A DNA stretch of 64,000 nt from Serpentinimonas raichei (GTDB taxonomy: Bacteria > Pseudomonadota > Gammaproteobacteria > Burkholderiales > Burkholderiaceae_C). The translations under genes were made by a program, and so were the position numbers. The notes under the pieces were generated by a model, which saw only the letters and a list, made by a program, of their open reading frames with translations, was not told the DNA's origin and did no database searches. Shown here piece by piece: positions 21,111 through 28,907 of this stretch; positions within the stretch are counted from its first letter, which is position 1, and each line of letters begins with the position of its first letter. The stretch covers positions 223,699 to 287,698 of the forward strand of contig NZ_AP014568.1 in the NCBI RefSeq assembly GCF_000828895.1, in the 5' to 3' direction.

Positions 21111-21926
21111 ATGGGCATGATGCACCGACCCACCTTTATGCGATCCGCCTTGGCCAGCGCCTGGGCCCTCACCTTGGCCGCGCTGGCGGCTGTGGCAACC
21201 CTGCCTGCTGCGGCGGCCACGGCCACGGCCACGGCAACCACAGCCCCTGCCGCCCCGGCTGCCATCGCGCCCGCTGCCACGCCCGGCAACGCGCCTGCCC
21301 CCGCCCCCGGCACCGCCCTGGGCGACCTGCAAGCCTTTTTGCAGCAAACCCAGCACGGCCGCGCCGCCTTCACCCAGACTGTGACCGGCCCGCGCCCGGC
21401 CGCCGCCCCCGACGCCGCAGCGGCATCGGCTGCCGGCGCGCCCGCGGCACGGGTGCAAACCAGCCACGGGGTGTTCGAGTTCCAGCGCCCGAACCGCTTT
21501 CGCTTTCACTACCAGCGCCCCTTCGAGCAGCTCATCGTTGCCGACGGCCAGACCCTGTGGCTGTACGACCCCGATCTGGCGCAGGTCACGGCGCGGGCGC
21601 AGCGCGAGGTGCTGGGCCAGACCCCGGCGGCGCTGCTGGCGTCCGGGGCCGATCTGCGCACCCTGCAACAGGCCTTCACCTTGAGCAACGCCCCCGACGC
21701 CGACGGACTGCGCTGGGTGCAGGCGGTCCCGAAGGGCGAGGACGCGCCCTTGCAAGCGGTGCGCATCGGCTTTCGCAACGGCCAACTGGCGGTGCTCGAA
21801 ATTTTGGACCGCTTTGGCCAGCGCTCACACATCGCCTTTGAGCGGCTCGACACCCAGAGCGCCTTTAGGCCCGGCCATTTCGGCTTCAGCGTGCCAACCG
21901 GGGCCGCCCTGATCCGGCCCGAATGA
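21111..21926 (+). CDS. lolA: Outer-membrane lipoprotein carrier protein LolA
   Basis: Periplasmic chaperone that carries lipoproteins from LolCDE to LolB; 271 residues. The N-terminus is a signal peptide (to about residue 35, ending AAAA) followed by an Ala/Pro/Thr-rich stretch of about 35 residues containing a run of GCCACG repeats, longer than usual. The mature domain has LGDLQAFLQQTQHGRAAFTQTVTG, GVFEFQRPNRFRFHYQRPFEQLIVADGQTLWLYDPDLAQVT and ends IRFGF-like RPGHFGFSVPTGA, the standard LolA pattern. It is followed 36 bp later by rarA; the order ftsK-lolA-rarA is conserved in Burkholderiales, here interrupted by brnTA. Confidence 0.93.
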   Translation: MGMMHRPTFMRSALASAWALTLAALAAVATLPAAAATATATATTAPAAPAAIAPAATPGNAPAPAPGTALGDLQAFLQQTQHGRAAFTQTVTGPRPAAAPDAAAASAAGAPAARVQTSHGVFEFQRPNRFRFHYQRPFEQLIVADGQTLWLYDPDLAQVTARAQREVLGQTPAALLASGADLRTLQQAFTLSNAPDADGLRWVQAVPKGEDAPLQAVRIGFRNGQLAVLEILDRFGQRSHIAFERLDTQSAFRPGHFGFSVPTGAALIRPE

Positions 21927-21962
21927 GCCCCGAATGAGCCCACAAGTCCACCACTGAGCCCC

Positions 21963-23285
21963 ATGCAGGCCGACACCCGCCCCCTGGCCGAACGGCTGCG
22001 CCCGCAAACGCTGGCCGAGGTGATCGGGCAGGCGCACCTGCTCGGGCCGGGCAAGCCGCTGCGCGTGGCCTTCGAGACCGGGCAGCCGCACAGTTGCATC
22101 CTGTGGGGGCCGCCAGGCGTCGGCAAAACCACGCTGGCGCGTCTCATGGCGCACGCCTTCGAGGCCGATTTCATCGCCATCAGCGCCGTGCTCGGCGGTG
22201 TGCGCGACATCCGCGAAGCGGTCGAGCGCGCCCAGCAGGCGCGGGCCGGCTTGCCGCCGCGGGCCACGCTGGTGTTCGTCGATGAGGTGCACCGCTTCAA
22301 CAAAAGCCAGCAAGACGCCTTCTTGCCGCACGTGGAAAGCGGGCTCTTTACCTTCATCGGGGCCAGCACCGAAAACCCGAGCTTCGAAGTCAATTCGGCG
22401 CTGCTCTCGCGCGCCACGGTGTATGTGTTGCAGCCCCTGAGTGAGGCCGAGCTGGAGCAGTTGCTGGAGCGCGCCCAGGCGCAGGCGGGGCTGCCCGCCA
22501 TCGAGCCCGCGGCGCGCCAGCTCCTCGTCGGCCACGCCGACGGCGACGCCCGGCGCCTGCTCAACAGCCTCGAAACCCTGGCCGTGGCGGCCCGGGCGCA
22601 AAACCTAGCGGCCATCGGCGCCGACTGGCTGCTGCACCTGCTGGGCCAGCAACTGCGCCGCTACGACAAGGGCGGCGACGCCTTCTACGACAGCATCAGC
22701 GCCTTGCACAAAAGCGTGCGCGGTTCCGACCCCGACGCTGCCCTGTATTGGTTTGCGCGCATGCTCGACGGCGGGGCGGATCCGCGCTACCTCGCCCGGC
22801 GCATGATCCGCATGGCCAGCGAAGACATCGGGCTGGCCGACCCGCGCGCGCTGCGGCTGGCGCTGGACGCCGCCGAAGTCTATGAGCGCCTGGGCAGCCC
22901 GGAGGGCGAGCTGGCCTTGGCCGAGGCGCTGGTCTATCTGGCCGTGGCACCCAAGAGCAACGCCCTCTACACCGCCTACAAAAGCGTGCGCGCCCTAGTG
23001 CAGCGCGATCAGAGCCGGCCGGTGCCGCTGCACCTGCGCAACGCCCCCACGGCGCTCATGCGCACGCTCGAACACGGCAAAGGCTACCGCTACGCCCACG
23101 ACGAACCCGAGGCCTTCGCCGCAGGCGTGAGCTACTTCCCCGACGGCCTGCGCCCACCGACCTTTTACGAGCCGGTGCCGCGTGGGCTGGAGATCCGCAT
23201 CGGCGACAAACTGCGCGAGCTGCGCCAGCGCAATGCGGCGGCTGGGCCAACGCAAACCACCCCGCCCGAGCCGCCAAGCCCCTAG
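21963..23285 (+). CDS. rarA: Replication-associated recombination protein A (MgsA-type AAA ATPase)
   Basis: Clamp-loader-like AAA+ ATPase of 440 residues acting at stalled replication forks. N-terminal PLAERLRPQTLAEVIGQAHLLGPGKPL, Walker A GPPGVGKTT, Walker B VFVDEVHRFNKSQQDAFL, sensor GASTENPSFEVNSALLSR and the C-terminal tetramerisation region (DKGGDAFYDSISALHKSVRGSDPDAALYW and KGYRYAHDEP) are all present. The ATG at 21963 gives MQADTRPLAERLRP. The proline-rich tail is ordinary. Confidence 0.95.
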   Translation: MQADTRPLAERLRPQTLAEVIGQAHLLGPGKPLRVAFETGQPHSCILWGPPGVGKTTLARLMAHAFEADFIAISAVLGGVRDIREAVERAQQARAGLPPRATLVFVDEVHRFNKSQQDAFLPHVESGLFTFIGASTENPSFEVNSALLSRATVYVLQPLSEAELEQLLERAQAQAGLPAIEPAARQLLVGHADGDARRLLNSLETLAVAARAQNLAAIGADWLLHLLGQQLRRYDKGGDAFYDSISALHKSVRGSDPDAALYWFARMLDGGADPRYLARRMIRMASEDIGLADPRALRLALDAAEVYERLGSPEGELALAEALVYLAVAPKSNALYTAYKSVRALVQRDQSRPVPLHLRNAPTALMRTLEHGKGYRYAHDEPEAFAAGVSYFPDGLRPPTFYEPVPRGLEIRIGDKLRELRQRNAAAGPTQTTPPEPPSP

Positions 23286-23330
23286 GCGTTTCCAGTCCCC
23301 GGCCCTTTGGAAGCCGGCATCCGCTGCGGC

Positions 23331-24110
23331 CTACAGCAGCAGCCGCATGCTGCGCGCCGTTTCCTGCAACACCGGCAGCACGCGCTTGACGGCCGTGTCC
23401 GGGCTTTCGTTGTTGATCGGCATGGTCACGCTCAAGGCGCCCAGCAGTTGGTCTTTGTGGTCGTACAAGGCCACCGAGACGCCCCGGAAGTTCAACTCGA
23501 GCTGCTGGTCCGAAATGAACCAGCCCTGCAGGCGCGCCTGCTCGAAGCAGGCGCGCAGCCGCTCCTTGTCGGTCAGGGTGTGCACGGTGTAGGGGCGCAA
23601 GGTCTGCCGCTCCAGCCACGGATTCCAGTGCGCGGGCCCAAGCATGCCCAAGATCACGATCCCGGCCGCCGTCACGTGTGCCTGCACCCGCGAGCCCAAG
23701 GTGTAGCCTGAGTGGGTGTGGCGCAGGGTCCCGCTGCGCGCCAGATAGACCACGTCGTTCTCATCCAGCACCGCCACGTAGGACGATTCCCCGGTGCCCG
23801 CCATGACGCGCTGCAAATAGGGCTGCACCGCGCGCGGCAGCCGGGCCGAATCGAGGTAGGCGTGCGACAGGCGCAGCACGCGTGGCGTGAGCCAAAACAG
23901 CTTGCCGTCGCTGGCCACATAGCCCAGATGCGCCAGCGTGAGCAGGTGGCGGCGGGCGGCGGTGCGCGTCAGGCCGCAGCGCTGGCCCGCCTGGCTGGCC
24001 GTCAGGCGCGGGTGGTCGGAGTCGAACACCTGCATGATCGACAGGCCTTTTTCCAGTCCGGCGATCCAGTCCCGGCGCTCGAGCGCCGCCGCTTGGGGCG
24101 TGGTTTGCAT
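23331..24110 (-). CDS. IclR-family transcriptional regulator (PcaR/PobR-like)
   Basis: 259-residue regulator with an N-terminal winged helix (about 18-80; GLSIMQVFDSDHPRLTASQAGQRCGLTRTAARRHLLTLAHLGYV) and a C-terminal IclR effector domain (GESSYVAVLDENDVVYLAR, LGSRVQAHVTAAGIVILG). Several features match regulators of protocatechuate and quinate catabolism such as PcaR, PcaU and QuiR. It is divergent from the dehydroshikimate dehydratase genes. Boxes resembling the PcaR site occur in that gap and in the next control region, so it is the likely controller of the cluster. Inducer presumably quinate, shikimate or protocatechuate; not shown by sequence. Confidence 0.88.
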   Translation of the reverse strand: MQTTPQAAALERRDWIAGLEKGLSIMQVFDSDHPRLTASQAGQRCGLTRTAARRHLLTLAHLGYVASDGKLFWLTPRVLRLSHAYLDSARLPRAVQPYLQRVMAGTGESSYVAVLDENDVVYLARSGTLRHTHSGYTLGSRVQAHVTAAGIVILGMLGPAHWNPWLERQTLRPYTVHTLTDKERLRACFEQARLQGWFISDQQLELNFRGVSVALYDHKDQLLGALSVTMPINNESPDTAVKRVLPVLQETARSMRLLL

Positions 24111-24140
24111 GGCAGGCTAGGCGTGGGTATGCCTAGAATT

Positions 24141-24155
24141 GATCGATGATCGCTC
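24141..24155 (+). promoter_or_regulatory. IclR/PcaR-type operator box 1
   Basis: GATCGATGATCGCTC. The reverse complement begins GAGCGATCATCG and resembles the PcaR box I remember (GTTCGATAATCGCAC). It lies in the IclR-quiC intergenic region. Immediately adjacent is a 7-bp inverted repeat ATCGCTC-N6-GAGCGAT (24149-24168) that could form a second, overlapping site. Confidence 0.62.
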
Positions 24156-24250
24156 GATTATGAGCGATAGCCGCGAATCGCGTGCGCCCCATTTTGTCAC
24201 CATGCCCACAAACTCGCGTACAGTGCCAAAAACCCAGAGGAGCACTGCCC

Positions 24251-25180
24251 ATGAATCAAATCAGTAGCTTGGCCACTGCAATGCGCGAACCCTTGCTGGC
24301 CTCTTGCAGCGACGAAGCCAACCCGATCGGGCTCGATGGGGTCGAGTTCATCGAATACACCACCAGCAAACCCCAGGCCTTGGGGCAGGTGCTGGAGATG
24401 ATGGGCTTCAAGCCCGTGGCACGCCACCGCTCGCGCGAGGTGTTGCTGTACCGCCAAGGCGGACTCAATGTGGTGGTCAACGCGCACATGGCGCAGGGCC
24501 GAGACGGCCGCTTGCCCGACCCCTCGGGTGCCGCCAGCCTGTCGGCCATTGCCCTGCGGGTGCGCGATGCGCGCGCCGCCTACCGCTACGTGCAAGACAA
24601 GGGCGCCTGGCCGGTGCCCACGCACGCCGAGGTGATGGAGCTCAACATCCCGGCCATCCACGGCGTGGGCGGCAGCCGCATTTACTTCGTCGATCGGTAT
24701 CGGGAATTTTCTATCTACGACGTCGATTTCATCCCCATTCCCGGCGTCGAGCAGCACCCGCCAGCGACGGCCGGGATTCATTTCTTTGGCATCGTCCAGT
24801 ACATCGGGCCCGAGCGCAGCAACGACTGGATCGAGTTTTACTCGGTGCTGCTCGGGGCCAGCCTGATTCCCGACGAGCAGCGCTTTGGCATTTTGCCCAA
24901 AGGCAAGCTGATGCGTCTGCCCGCCATCCACGCCGGGGCCGAATTTTTGTTGCAACTGATCGAGCCCGAGCCCAATGTGATCGACACCGACGAGCGCCTG
25001 CAACGCGTCGGCTTGGGCGTTCCCGATGTGCTGCAGGCGGTGCAGCAGCTGCGCCGCAATGGGGTCGAGTTCGTGGAAACCGAGGCCGCGCACAGCGAAG
25101 CGCGTGGGGCTATCAGCAAAACCTACTTGGGCGCGGTGGTGTTTGAGCTCGTCAAGAGCACGCCGGGAGCGCAGCCATGA
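24251..25180 (+). CDS. HPPD-like subunit of a split 3-dehydroshikimate dehydratase
   Basis: Protein of 309 residues with two VOC-fold modules like those of 4-hydroxyphenylpyruvate dioxygenase (DGVEFIEYTTSKPQALGQVLEMMGFKPVARHRSREVLLYRQG; later IQFFG-like GIHFFGIVQYIGPERSNDWIEFYSVLLGASLIPDEQRFGILPKG). In Pseudomonas QuiC1 an HPPD-like region forms the C-terminal half of 3-dehydroshikimate dehydratase. Here it is a separate first gene, joined to the isomerase-type half by an ATGA overlap. The start at 24251 is preceded by AGAGGAGC. A stand-alone dioxygenase is possible but less likely given the partner. Confidence 0.75.
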   Translation: MNQISSLATAMREPLLASCSDEANPIGLDGVEFIEYTTSKPQALGQVLEMMGFKPVARHRSREVLLYRQGGLNVVVNAHMAQGRDGRLPDPSGAASLSAIALRVRDARAAYRYVQDKGAWPVPTHAEVMELNIPAIHGVGGSRIYFVDRYREFSIYDVDFIPIPGVEQHPPATAGIHFFGIVQYIGPERSNDWIEFYSVLLGASLIPDEQRFGILPKGKLMRLPAIHAGAEFLLQLIEPEPNVIDTDERLQRVGLGVPDVLQAVQQLRRNGVEFVETEAAHSEARGAISKTYLGAVVFELVKSTPGAQP

Positions 25181-26079
25181 GCGCGGCCCTTGCGGCGCGG
25201 CAGGTGCCGGCCGCCTTTGGCATGGACACCATCACCCTGCCGGGCACGCTGGAGGCCAAGCTCGAAGCCATGCAGCGCGCCGGTTTTGGCCAGGTGATGC
25301 TCAAGGCCAACGACTTGGTGGGGCATCCGGGTGGGGTCGAGGCGGCGGTGCAGGCCGTCAAGGCCAGCGGCCTGCGCGTGACCGGGTTTCAGGTGCTGCG
25401 CGACTTCGAGGGCTTGTCGGGCCATTTGCACGATTACAAGGTCGAGGTGGCCAAAAGCATGCTCGAACTGTGCGCCACCCTCGAGAGCGGCTTGCTGCTG
25501 GTGTGCTCCTCCACCTCGGTGCACGCCAGCAGCGACCTCGACCATTTGGCGGCCGATCTGCGCAAGCTCGCGATGCTGGCGCTGCCCTTGGGCATCAAGA
25601 TTGCCTACGAGGCGCTGTCTTGGGGGCGGGTGGTGAACCAGTTCACCACCGCCTGGGACGTGGTGTGCCGCGCCGATGCGCCCAATCTGGGGCTGGGCAT
25701 CGACTCCTTCCACATCTTTGCCGCCGGCACGCCGATCGAGGAAATCGATTACATCGACCCGGAAAAAATCCTGCTGGTGCAGTTGTCCGATTTCATGTGG
25801 CAAGAGACCAAAACCTTTGCCGAGCGCATAGCCACCGCGCGCACCTTCAGGGTGTTTCCGGGCGAGGGGGTGCACAGCCAGCAGCTGGTCGATCTGGCGC
25901 TGCGCCTGCATGCCTTGCGCTACTCGGGCGATTACAGCTTCGAGGTTTTTAACGAAGACTATCTGCAAATGCCCTTGCCCCATGTGGTGCAGCAGGCCAA
26001 GCGCTCGGCGCTCTGGCTGGCCGACGATGTGTTGCGCAGCTCGGTGCCGTTTCCCAACAGCCTGCGCCTGCGCGCTTGA
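25177..26079 (+). CDS. quiC: 3-Dehydroshikimate dehydratase, sugar-phosphate-isomerase-type subunit
   Basis: 300-residue TIM-barrel protein of the xylose-isomerase-like/AP-endonuclease-2 superfamily. Features: FGMDTITLPGTLEAKLEAMQRAGFGQVMLKANDL at the N-terminus and metal-ligand-bearing segments IAYEALSWGRVVNQFTTAWDVV, LGIDSFHIFAAG, VQLSDFMW and FPGEGV. This pattern matches the catalytic half of bacterial QuiC1 dehydratases, which convert 3-dehydroshikimate to protocatechuate. It overlaps the HPPD-like gene by 4 bp, so the two are made together. It ends 31 bp before the convergent shikimate-dehydrogenase-like gene. Confidence 0.83.
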   Translation: MSAALAARQVPAAFGMDTITLPGTLEAKLEAMQRAGFGQVMLKANDLVGHPGGVEAAVQAVKASGLRVTGFQVLRDFEGLSGHLHDYKVEVAKSMLELCATLESGLLLVCSSTSVHASSDLDHLAADLRKLAMLALPLGIKIAYEALSWGRVVNQFTTAWDVVCRADAPNLGLGIDSFHIFAAGTPIEEIDYIDPEKILLVQLSDFMWQETKTFAERIATARTFRVFPGEGVHSQQLVDLALRLHALRYSGDYSFEVFNEDYLQMPLPHVVQQAKRSALWLADDVLRSSVPFPNSLRLRA

Positions 26080-26097
26080 GCGCGGCCCGGGCTGCGC
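26080..26097. terminator. Hairpin between convergent quiC and shikimate dehydrogenase genes
   Basis: GCGCGGCCCGGGCTGCGC is an almost perfect palindrome with one mismatched pair, sitting in the 31-bp gap between convergent stops. There is no T-run on either side, so termination is only suspected. Confidence 0.35.
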
Positions 26098-26110
26098 CTG
26101 TGCATGCCTT

Positions 26111-26944
26111 TCAGCCCTCAAGTTGCGCCAGTTGGCGAAGGGTTTGCGCGTCGGTGGTGGGATAGCCAAAATACTCCAGATAGACCGGAATTTGTTCAAA
26201 CAGCATGTCGGTGCCGATCTGGATCGGGCAGCCCCGTTGCTGGGCGGCCGCCAGCAGCGGCGTCAGGGTTTGCGCCATCACCACGTCGCCCACCAGCGTC
26301 TGCGGCGCCAGGCGCTGCACGTCGAGCGGCAGCGGGTCGTTTGGGTTCATGCCCAGCGGGCTGGCGTTGATGACGGTGTGCATCCCGCTCGGGTCGTTGT
26401 CGCTGATTTCAACCCGCGTGGCCGGGAAGTAGGTTTGCAGGCGCTGCGCCAGCGCCTGTGCGCTCGCCCTCTGGCGGTCGTGCAGGCGCAGCAGGGCGGG
26501 CCGGTGCGCCGCCAGCGCCGCTGCAATGGCGCTGCCCACGCCGCCACAGCCCACGATCAGCACCTTGCTGCCCTGTATCGGGTGGCCTTTGCGCAACAGG
26601 GCGCGGCTAAAGCCTTCGCCGTCGAACATATCGCCCAGCAGGCGCCCATCGGCCCCTTTTTTGACCGCGTTGCAGGCCCCCGCCACCATGGCGGCCGGGC
26701 TGGCCACATCGACCAGATTGAGCGTCGTCATTTTGTGCGGCATCGTCACCAAGGCGCCGCGGATGTTGCGCAAGGCAAAAATGGCACGCAGAAACTGTGG
26801 GTAGTCCTGCGCTTCGCAGGCCAAGGGCACCACCACCGAGTTCTCGCCGATCGAGCGGAAATAGGGGTTGTAGATCTGCGGCGACTTGAAGCTGTGCGTC
26901 GGGTAGCCGATGTGGGCGATGATTTCTGTGTGGCCGTTGATCAT
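26111..26944 (-). CDS. Shikimate/quinate dehydrogenase-like protein (AroE family)
   Basis: 277-residue NAD(P)-dependent oxidoreductase. The substrate domain shows HIGYPTHSFKSPQIYN and VTMPHKMTTLNLVD with catalytic-type Lys71; the Rossmann domain has VGCGGVGSAIAAALAAHRPALLRLHDR and the closing helix TDMLFEQIPVYLEYFGY. Position beside dehydroshikimate dehydratase suggests it feeds 3-dehydroshikimate into catabolism rather than serving aromatic biosynthesis. Start MINGHTEIIAHIGYP at 26944 follows GAGGAGAACC; upstream frame to 27091 is not family-like. It converges on the dehydratase genes and diverges from the transporter genes, with operator boxes between. Confidence 0.85.
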   Translation of the reverse strand: MINGHTEIIAHIGYPTHSFKSPQIYNPYFRSIGENSVVVPLACEAQDYPQFLRAIFALRNIRGALVTMPHKMTTLNLVDVASPAAMVAGACNAVKKGADGRLLGDMFDGEGFSRALLRKGHPIQGSKVLIVGCGGVGSAIAAALAAHRPALLRLHDRQRASAQALAQRLQTYFPATRVEISDNDPSGMHTVINASPLGMNPNDPLPLDVQRLAPQTLVGDVVMAQTLTPLLAAAQQRGCPIQIGTDMLFEQIPVYLEYFGYPTTDAQTLRQLAQLEG

Positions 26945-27037
26945 GACAGGGGTTCTCCTCGGGTTTTTCATTCTATGCAAGCCTTGGCCGCGCTGGGGCG
27001 GGGGCGGATGGAAGCCGAATGATTGCCATCTGCACAA

Positions 27038-27052
27038 GATCGATGATCGAAC
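27038..27052 (+). promoter_or_regulatory. IclR/PcaR-type operator box 2
   Basis: GATCGATGATCGAAC. Its reverse complement GTTCGATCATCGATC keeps GTTCGAT-N-ATCG of the PcaR site as I recall it and is nearly self-complementary. It lies upstream of the shikimate-dehydrogenase-like gene. Confidence 0.65.
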
Positions 27053-27140
27053 AAAACCAGTGTTTACCCTGATTTTTGGGCTTTGAGGCACCCTAAAAGA
27101 CTTGGAGTGCGCTCAAAATCCTAGGGTATTCCATTATTTT

Positions 27141-27155
27141 GATCGATGATCGTTC
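27141..27155 (+). promoter_or_regulatory. IclR/PcaR-type operator box 3
   Basis: GATCGATGATCGTTC, sharing the first 12 bases exactly with boxes 1 and 2. It lies on the transporter side of the divergent control region, 186 bp before the binding-protein start. Confidence 0.65.
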
Positions 27156-27326
27156 GCAGATGTTTGCTCGTCGAACGGATGGAGGAGGGCGCATCTTCCC
27201 GAGCCATTCGGCATCGCATAGAGTACCCTTCAGGACTTGGGGCAGGCCATCGCATGGGTGCCGGCAGGTCTCGCAAGCCGTGTCCAATCTAAGCTTTTCG
27301 TTGCAACCTCTCAGGAGACATTCATC

Positions 27327-28346
27327 ATGACCCTAGACAAACGCCAATTCATGGGCGCTTCGCTCGTCGCGCTGGCCAGCGCCTCGATGAGCAAGCTGGC
27401 GCTGGCCCAAGCGCCGTTCCCGACCCGCGACCTCAACGGCATCATCCAGTTTGGTGCCGGCGGTGGCACCGACATCAGCATGCGCGGTTATGCGCCGCAC
27501 GCCGAGCGCGTGCTCGGGCGCAACATCGTGCTCTCGAACCGCCCGGGCGCGGCCGGCGCGATCGCCGCCAACTTCGTGCGCCAGCAACCGGCCGATGGCT
27601 ACACCCTGCTCATGGGGGCCGAGCCGCAAGCGCTGTTTCGCGTCATGGGGGTGGCCGACTTCGATTACAACGAGTTTTTCCCGGTCAACATTGCCGCCAT
27701 GGCCAACACCATTTTGTTGGTCACGCGCCCCGATGCGCCGTGGAACACCATGCAGGATATTTTGAGCTTCGTGCAGGCCAACCCACGCCGGGTGCGCCAA
27801 TACCGGTCCGGCATCGGCACGGTGCCCTTTACCGTCAACCTGATGATCTCCAGACTGACGCGCTTCGAAACCCTAATGGTGCCCTTCGACGGCGACGGGC
27901 CAGCCATCGCTGCCCTGCAAGGCGGCCACCTAGATATCGGTTTCCTCACCTCGGCGGCCGCGATTGAGCACGTGCGCGCTGGTCGCCTCAAAGCCTTGGG
28001 GGTGTTGAGCGACCAGCCGTTCCAAGGGATCGCTCCCATGACCAACGCGCCATCGCTGGCTGGTTTGCCGCGCTTCTTGCCTTGGGGTGCTTGGTTTGGC
28101 GTGTTCGTGCGGCGCGAGGTGCCCGATGCCGCCAAGGCGCGGCTGGTGGCGGCTTTCCGCGAAGCGGGCAACAACCCCGACTACCGGCGCATGATGGAGG
28201 GGCGCGGCAACACCATGCTCAACCTCGGCGGCGACGAGGCGCAGCGCTTCATCAACCGCTGGACCTCGACCACCGCCTGGCTCTACCAAGACGCCGGCCA
28301 AGCCCGCGTAAACCCGGAAACGCTGGGCATTCCGCGGCCTCGCTGA
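27327..28346 (+). CDS. Tripartite tricarboxylate-type transporter substrate-binding protein (Bug/TctC)
   Basis: Exported binding protein of 339 residues. Signal peptide residues 1-28 (MTLDKRQFMGASLVALASASMSKLALAQA). The mature part has the Bug hallmarks: IIQFGAGGGTDISMRGYA, VLSNRPGAAGAIAANFVRQQPADGYTLLMG, and DIGFLTSAAAIEHVRAGRLKALGVLS. It delivers substrate to the TctA/TctB membrane pair encoded next. Placement in the cluster suggests shikimate, quinate or a related hydroxy-acid as ligand. Start at 27327 is set by AGGAG at 27313-27317. A strong hairpin terminator follows the gene, which would make it the most abundant product. Confidence 0.9.
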   Translation: MTLDKRQFMGASLVALASASMSKLALAQAPFPTRDLNGIIQFGAGGGTDISMRGYAPHAERVLGRNIVLSNRPGAAGAIAANFVRQQPADGYTLLMGAEPQALFRVMGVADFDYNEFFPVNIAAMANTILLVTRPDAPWNTMQDILSFVQANPRRVRQYRSGIGTVPFTVNLMISRLTRFETLMVPFDGDGPAIAALQGGHLDIGFLTSAAAIEHVRAGRLKALGVLSDQPFQGIAPMTNAPSLAGLPRFLPWGAWFGVFVRREVPDAAKARLVAAFREAGNNPDYRRMMEGRGNTMLNLGGDEAQRFINRWTSTTAWLYQDAGQARVNPETLGIPRPR

Positions 28347-28361
28347 GCCGTTCTTTGAGTC

Positions 28362-28396
28362 GGGCGCGCAGCGCGGTGCGCGCCCATTTTTATTTT
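28362..28396 (+). terminator. Rho-independent terminator/attenuator inside the transporter operon
   Basis: An 8-bp perfect stem GGGCGCGC (28362-28369) / GCGCGCCC (28378-28385) with an 8-base loop is followed by ATTTTTATTTT. It lies between the binding-protein stop and the tctB start, so it should partially stop transcription there. Confidence 0.85.
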
Positions 28397-28412
28397 CGTA
28401 GCAGGTGGTGCG

Positions 28413-28907
28413 ATGTCGGAACCCAGACCCAAGCTCGTAGGCGAAGTCTTTTTTGTGCTGCTGCTGCTGGCGGTGAGCCTGTTTTTATTGGGATCGGCCT
28501 ACACGATCTCGGGCTTCGAGTCCTTTGCCTCGGCGGGGGCAGTGCCCATGGCCGCTGCGGGCCTGATGGCGGTTTGTGCCTTGGTCATTCTGGTGCAGAC
28601 GCTGCGCCGCCCGCCCGACACGACCGAAGCCAGCACGCTGCGCCGGCTGATGGTGCAAGTCACCCCGCCGGCCTTGCTGGCGATGCTGGTGCTGATCGTG
28701 CTGTACGTGGTGCTGCTGGAGCAGATCGGGTTTTTGCTGGTCTCTTTTTTGTTTTTGCTGGCTTCGATGTTCGTGCTAGGCAGTTACCGCTGGGTTATGA
28801 ACCTGGTGGTGAGTGTGGGCGTGCTCGGGGTGATCTACATCGTGTTTGAAGAGCTGTTTTCGGTTGTGCTGCCGGCCGGCTACCTGTGGCAAGGGGTGTT
28901 TCAATAA
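28413..28907 (+). CDS. TctB-type small membrane subunit
   Basis: 164-residue protein with four hydrophobic segments (about 10-30, 43-61, 83-120 in two parts, 127-150), the usual size and layout of TctB subunits. It has low sequence conservation, so the assignment rests on topology and position between the Bug receptor and TctA. The stop overlaps the TctA start by one base (TAATG), implying coupled translation. Confidence 0.88.
   Translation: MSEPRPKLVGEVFFVLLLLAVSLFLLGSAYTISGFESFASAGAVPMAAAGLMAVCALVILVQTLRRPPDTTEASTLRRLMVQVTPPALLAMLVLIVLYVVLLEQIGFLLVSFLFLLASMFVLGSYRWVMNLVVSVGVLGVIYIVFEELFSVVLPAGYLWQGVFQ

Larger units (their letters stand above)
26945..27326. other. Divergent control region of the shikimate-type cluster
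   Basis: A 382-bp stretch without a gene between the divergent dehydrogenase and binding-protein genes. It contains two of the three operator boxes and presumably both promoters; I could not pick out unambiguous -35/-10 pairs. Confidence 0.6.

Noticed and set aside
24251..25180. A genuine 4-hydroxyphenylpyruvate dioxygenase gene
   Set aside because: The D-H metal motif of HPPD is not evident at the start of the first or second module, and the overlap with the isomerase-type gene fits the QuiC half better.
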